From positions 1-8,131 of the forward strand of contig DAYL01000010.1 of assembly GCA_002508705.1 (NCBI GenBank): 8,131 nucleotides of DNA, written 5' to 3'. This stretch comes from Methanoculleus sp. UBA374. Lineage in GTDB: Archaea; Halobacteriota; Methanomicrobia; Methanomicrobiales; Methanoculleaceae. Below are positions 6,402-8,131 of the stretch, piece by piece (the first letter of the stretch is position 1; each line of letters opens with the position of its first letter). A model generated the notes under the pieces. The model searched no databases. It worked only from the letters and a program-made list of their open reading frames with translations, and was not told where the DNA came from. A program made the position numbers and the translations under genes.

Positions 6402-6626
6402 TCATTCGAGGACTCCCGGCGCGAGAAGGCGCCGATCATCCAGTGGCTGCCGGCGGACGCGAAACTCCCCTGCACCCTCCTCCGGCAGGAGGGGAGCCTC
6501 GAAGGGTTCTGCGAACCCCTGGTCGCCGGTGAGGTGGACAACGTCGTCCAGTTCGAGCGGGTCGGGTTTGCCCGGATCGATTCGGCGGACGGCGGCCGGG
6601 TGAGCGCGTATTTTGCGCACCGGTAG
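6402..6626 (+). pseudogene. gltX: Glutamyl-tRNA synthetase, C-terminal remnant
   Basis: The frame encodes about 75 residues that match the end of archaeal-type glutamyl-tRNA synthetases: KAPIIQWLPAD, a variable insert, then EPLVAGEVDNVVQFERVGFA, R-I-D-S and a final A-Y-F-A-H-R before TAG. In the full enzyme (about 560-570 residues), which charges tRNA-Glu, this is the last part of the beta-barrel anticodon-binding region. The catalytic Rossmann domain with its HIGH and KMSKS-type motifs is absent. There is no start codon in frame; the open frame begins after TGA 6348-6350, inside the decayed Ig-like copy. Codon use is strongly GC-rich and the reading frame is clean, so the fragment is young or a conserved 3' end. 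The functional gene must be elsewhere in the genome. Recognition of the family is confident. Confidence 0.85.
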
Positions 6627-6635
6627 GACAATTCA

Positions 6636-6644
6636 TCTTTTTTC
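6636..6644 (+). terminator. T-run terminator after gltX remnant
   Basis: Six consecutive T residues (6638-6643) within TCTTTTTTC, ten bases after the gltX stop. Oligo-T is the typical archaeal termination signal. It is likely the original gltX terminator carried along with the fragment, and it now lies between convergent genes. Confidence 0.5.
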
Positions 6645-6677
6645 GGGAGAGGGAAGCCGGTGTGCCGGTCCGGAACG

Positions 6678-7931
6678 CTACGGCCGCGCGACGCCCCCAC
6701 CTTCGCGTGAGAACTCTGTGTGATCTCCCTCACCCATCTTCTCGATTTCAGACCCGAGATGCCGACAGTCATACGATAACGCGCCGGCGGCTGCGGGTTT
6801 GCCCGGGGATAGATCCGTTCGCAGCACAACGTGCAGGAACCCCGGCAGCGGATCGGCGGACCGACAGCAACCGGCATACAAGAAATCCCCCCTCACCTCG
6901 ATTGAGCGGCGAAACTGAGGATCGGCACGGAGATCCTGCCGCGCAATCGTTCGTTCGCACGACTGCAGGTGCGACCTTGCCGGAATGTCCCGGCGGATAT
7001 CGATCTCCACCCTCGCCTCGATGTCGCGGAAGACCAGAGAGACACACTCGTGGTTCAGGAGATCGGGATATTTCAACAGAACGCCGAATTCGTAGAGACT
7101 CCGGGCGCCGTCGGGACCGGTGGAGAGAGTATTGCAATGCGACCGTTCCACAATCAAATCCAGAAACTCAGGATTGTCGAGAGCATACTCCAGGGAGAAG
7201 AGGTACCTTTCGCCGGGGACAAGGCGGTTCAGCTTGATCTTATATGCACTGTCGGCCGTTACAACCGCTTCGGGCACCGGAACCAGTTTCGGCAGCCGGG
7301 CGATGGCGACCCGTGACGGGACGACATGCATATATTTCACCGTTTTGGGAAGGAGATACGTCTTTTTGGGTATCAGGACCATGTCGTATCGCTGTACTCG
7401 CTCGCTGCAGGAGATCGTCATCTGCCGACCTTCGATCCTGAACTCCTCCTGCAATTCGGCATCGATAACACCCATGGTGCGGTAGATACGCTCTATTGCG
7501 GCAGAGACCAGGTCCCGTTCGTTATGAACCCGGGCACCCCCGGTTACGGACGGGGCCGAACCGGGGGAATCGCCGGCGGGACGATGGCCGTGTACCGGCG
7601 AGCCGATCAGGTTCATCCGTTTTGTACGCACCTCGCTGAGGCCGTTTTCATCCTCAAGGACATATGTCAACTGCACGGTCTCCGATGCGGCATCCAGCAC
7701 CGGGGTTTTGAACACCACGCCCAGGTATCCGTTCACCCCAAACCGCGAAAACATCAGTTCGTCCTCCCCGGCACCCGGCTCCCGCACCGCATTGAAGATC
7801 TCCTCAACGGCAAAACACTCCGGTTTCGTGATCCGGACGATAACCTCCCGATCTTCCGGCCAGAGAACGTATGTGGCTATCCTGCCGCCCGGAAGACAGG
7901 AGGAGGGGACAAAGAGGTTTCTTACCAGCAT
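6678..7931 (-). CDS. Uncharacterised protein, probably beta-rich
   Basis: A 417-residue protein read leftward. It has no signal peptide or membrane helix. Residues ~1-108 are beta-rich with a compact domain (RIATYVLWPE, GYLGVVFKTPV, VQLTYVLEDENG). Residues ~112-140 are a Gly/Pro/His-rich linker. Residues ~141-325 form a second alternating hydrophobic/charged region (YDMVLIPKKTYLLPKTVKY, RYLFSLEYALDNPEFLDLIV, EFGVLLKYPDLLN). Beyond ~325 the sequence is arginine- and glycine-rich and less convincing; the other two minus frames offer no better continuation, so the end at 6678 is uncertain and a frameshift is possible. The start ATG is preceded directly by an in-frame TGA, which fixes the limit; GGGGGA five bases upstream may serve as ribosome site. 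No known family was recognised. It is convergent with the Ig-like cluster and gltX remnant and probably independent of them. Confidence 0.65.
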   Translation of the reverse strand: MLVRNLFVPSSCLPGGRIATYVLWPEDREVIVRITKPECFAVEEIFNAVREPGAGEDELMFSRFGVNGYLGVVFKTPVLDAASETVQLTYVLEDENGLSEVRTKRMNLIGSPVHGHRPAGDSPGSAPSVTGGARVHNERDLVSAAIERIYRTMGVIDAELQEEFRIEGRQMTISCSERVQRYDMVLIPKKTYLLPKTVKYMHVVPSRVAIARLPKLVPVPEAVVTADSAYKIKLNRLVPGERYLFSLEYALDNPEFLDLIVERSHCNTLSTGPDGARSLYEFGVLLKYPDLLNHECVSLVFRDIEARVEIDIRRDIPARSHLQSCERTIARQDLRADPQFRRSIEVRGDFLYAGCCRSADPLPGFLHVVLRTDLSPGKPAAAGALSYDCRHLGSEIEKMGEGDHTEFSREGGGVARP

Positions 7932-8074
7932 TCAATCCCCCGCCCGCTCGTCCCGGAGGGAAAACAGCATAACCTTCCATGCAGTGCAGCATCCTGCCGC
8001 ACCCGGTTCTCGATCCGCGTGCCTGCCGAGTATCCTCCTGGAAGGGGTGCGGGAAGAGCACCGGGTTTCATGGG

Positions 8075-8131
8075 CATTAATAAATGTTTATCTATTAACA
8101 AATGACATATATTGAGTTCTTTTATTTAACA
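8075..8131 (-). promoter_or_regulatory. AT-rich promoter region for the minus-strand gene
   Basis: On the minus strand this 57-base AT-rich block contains three TATA-like elements: TTAAATAAAAG (about 8129-8119), CAATATATG (8114-8106) and TTTATTAATG (8084-8075). Any of them would give a GC-rich leader of roughly 120-170 bases before the ATG at 7931. Within 8071-7922 a 49-codon frame beginning ATGAAACCC overlaps the start of the main gene; it has no recognisable homology and could be a leader peptide or chance. Confidence 0.45.

Noticed and set aside
6206..6877. Minus-strand open frame across the pseudogene, gltX remnant and terminator
   Set aside because: It spans unrelated fragments and the T-run, and its translation is Arg/Ser/Pro-rich, so it is a chance frame in GC-rich DNA.
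7326..8105. Plus-strand open frame of 259 codons opposite the minus-strand gene
   Set aside because: It is rich in His, Arg, Gly and Pro without domain features, and runs through the AT-rich promoter block of the minus-strand gene.

Overview
The window looks like part of a euryarchaeal genome, most likely a methanogen of the Methanomicrobiales. This is inferred from archaeal-type TATA-like promoters, a fragment with an archaeal-type glutamyl-tRNA synthetase C-terminus, Yip1-family membrane proteins, and a TolB-like propeller protein joined to an Ig-like domain. Base composition is mixed: most genes are moderately GC-rich, with a clearly AT-richer stretch from about 2450 to 3660.

Layout, left to right. 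Positions 2-199 hold the C-terminal part of a HicA-like toxin with no recognisable active site, preceded by a strong GC hairpin. After a short promoter-bearing gap comes a plus-strand gene cluster: a P-loop ATPase (388-1446); a four-domain Ig-like repeat protein (1447-3015) whose ATG directly follows the ATPase stop codon in the same frame; a five-helix Yip1-like membrane protein (3033-3677); a truncated Ig-like remnant (3674-3835); a second Yip1-like membrane protein (3842-4483); a small broken ORF (4470-4751); and a membrane-anchored seven-repeat TolB-like propeller with a C-terminal Ig-like domain (4770-6209).

Positions 6231-6401 hold a decayed, internally deleted duplicate of part of the Ig-like repeat gene. 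It is joined directly to the last ~75 codons of a glutamyl-tRNA synthetase gene (to 6626), followed by a T-run terminator. A convergent minus-strand gene of unknown function (7931-6678), with an AT-rich promoter region near 8075-8131, fills the right end.

The unifying theme is one Ig-like module of about 90 residues, recognisable by a G-x-H motif and a C-terminal W-x-W motif. It appears as a stand-alone repeat protein, as a fusion partner of a propeller, and as two separate remnants, with two Yip1-like membrane proteins between them. This suggests a locus built by duplication and recombination, possibly encoding a membrane-associated complex with an ATPase. The joint function is inference; no member could be assigned a substrate.
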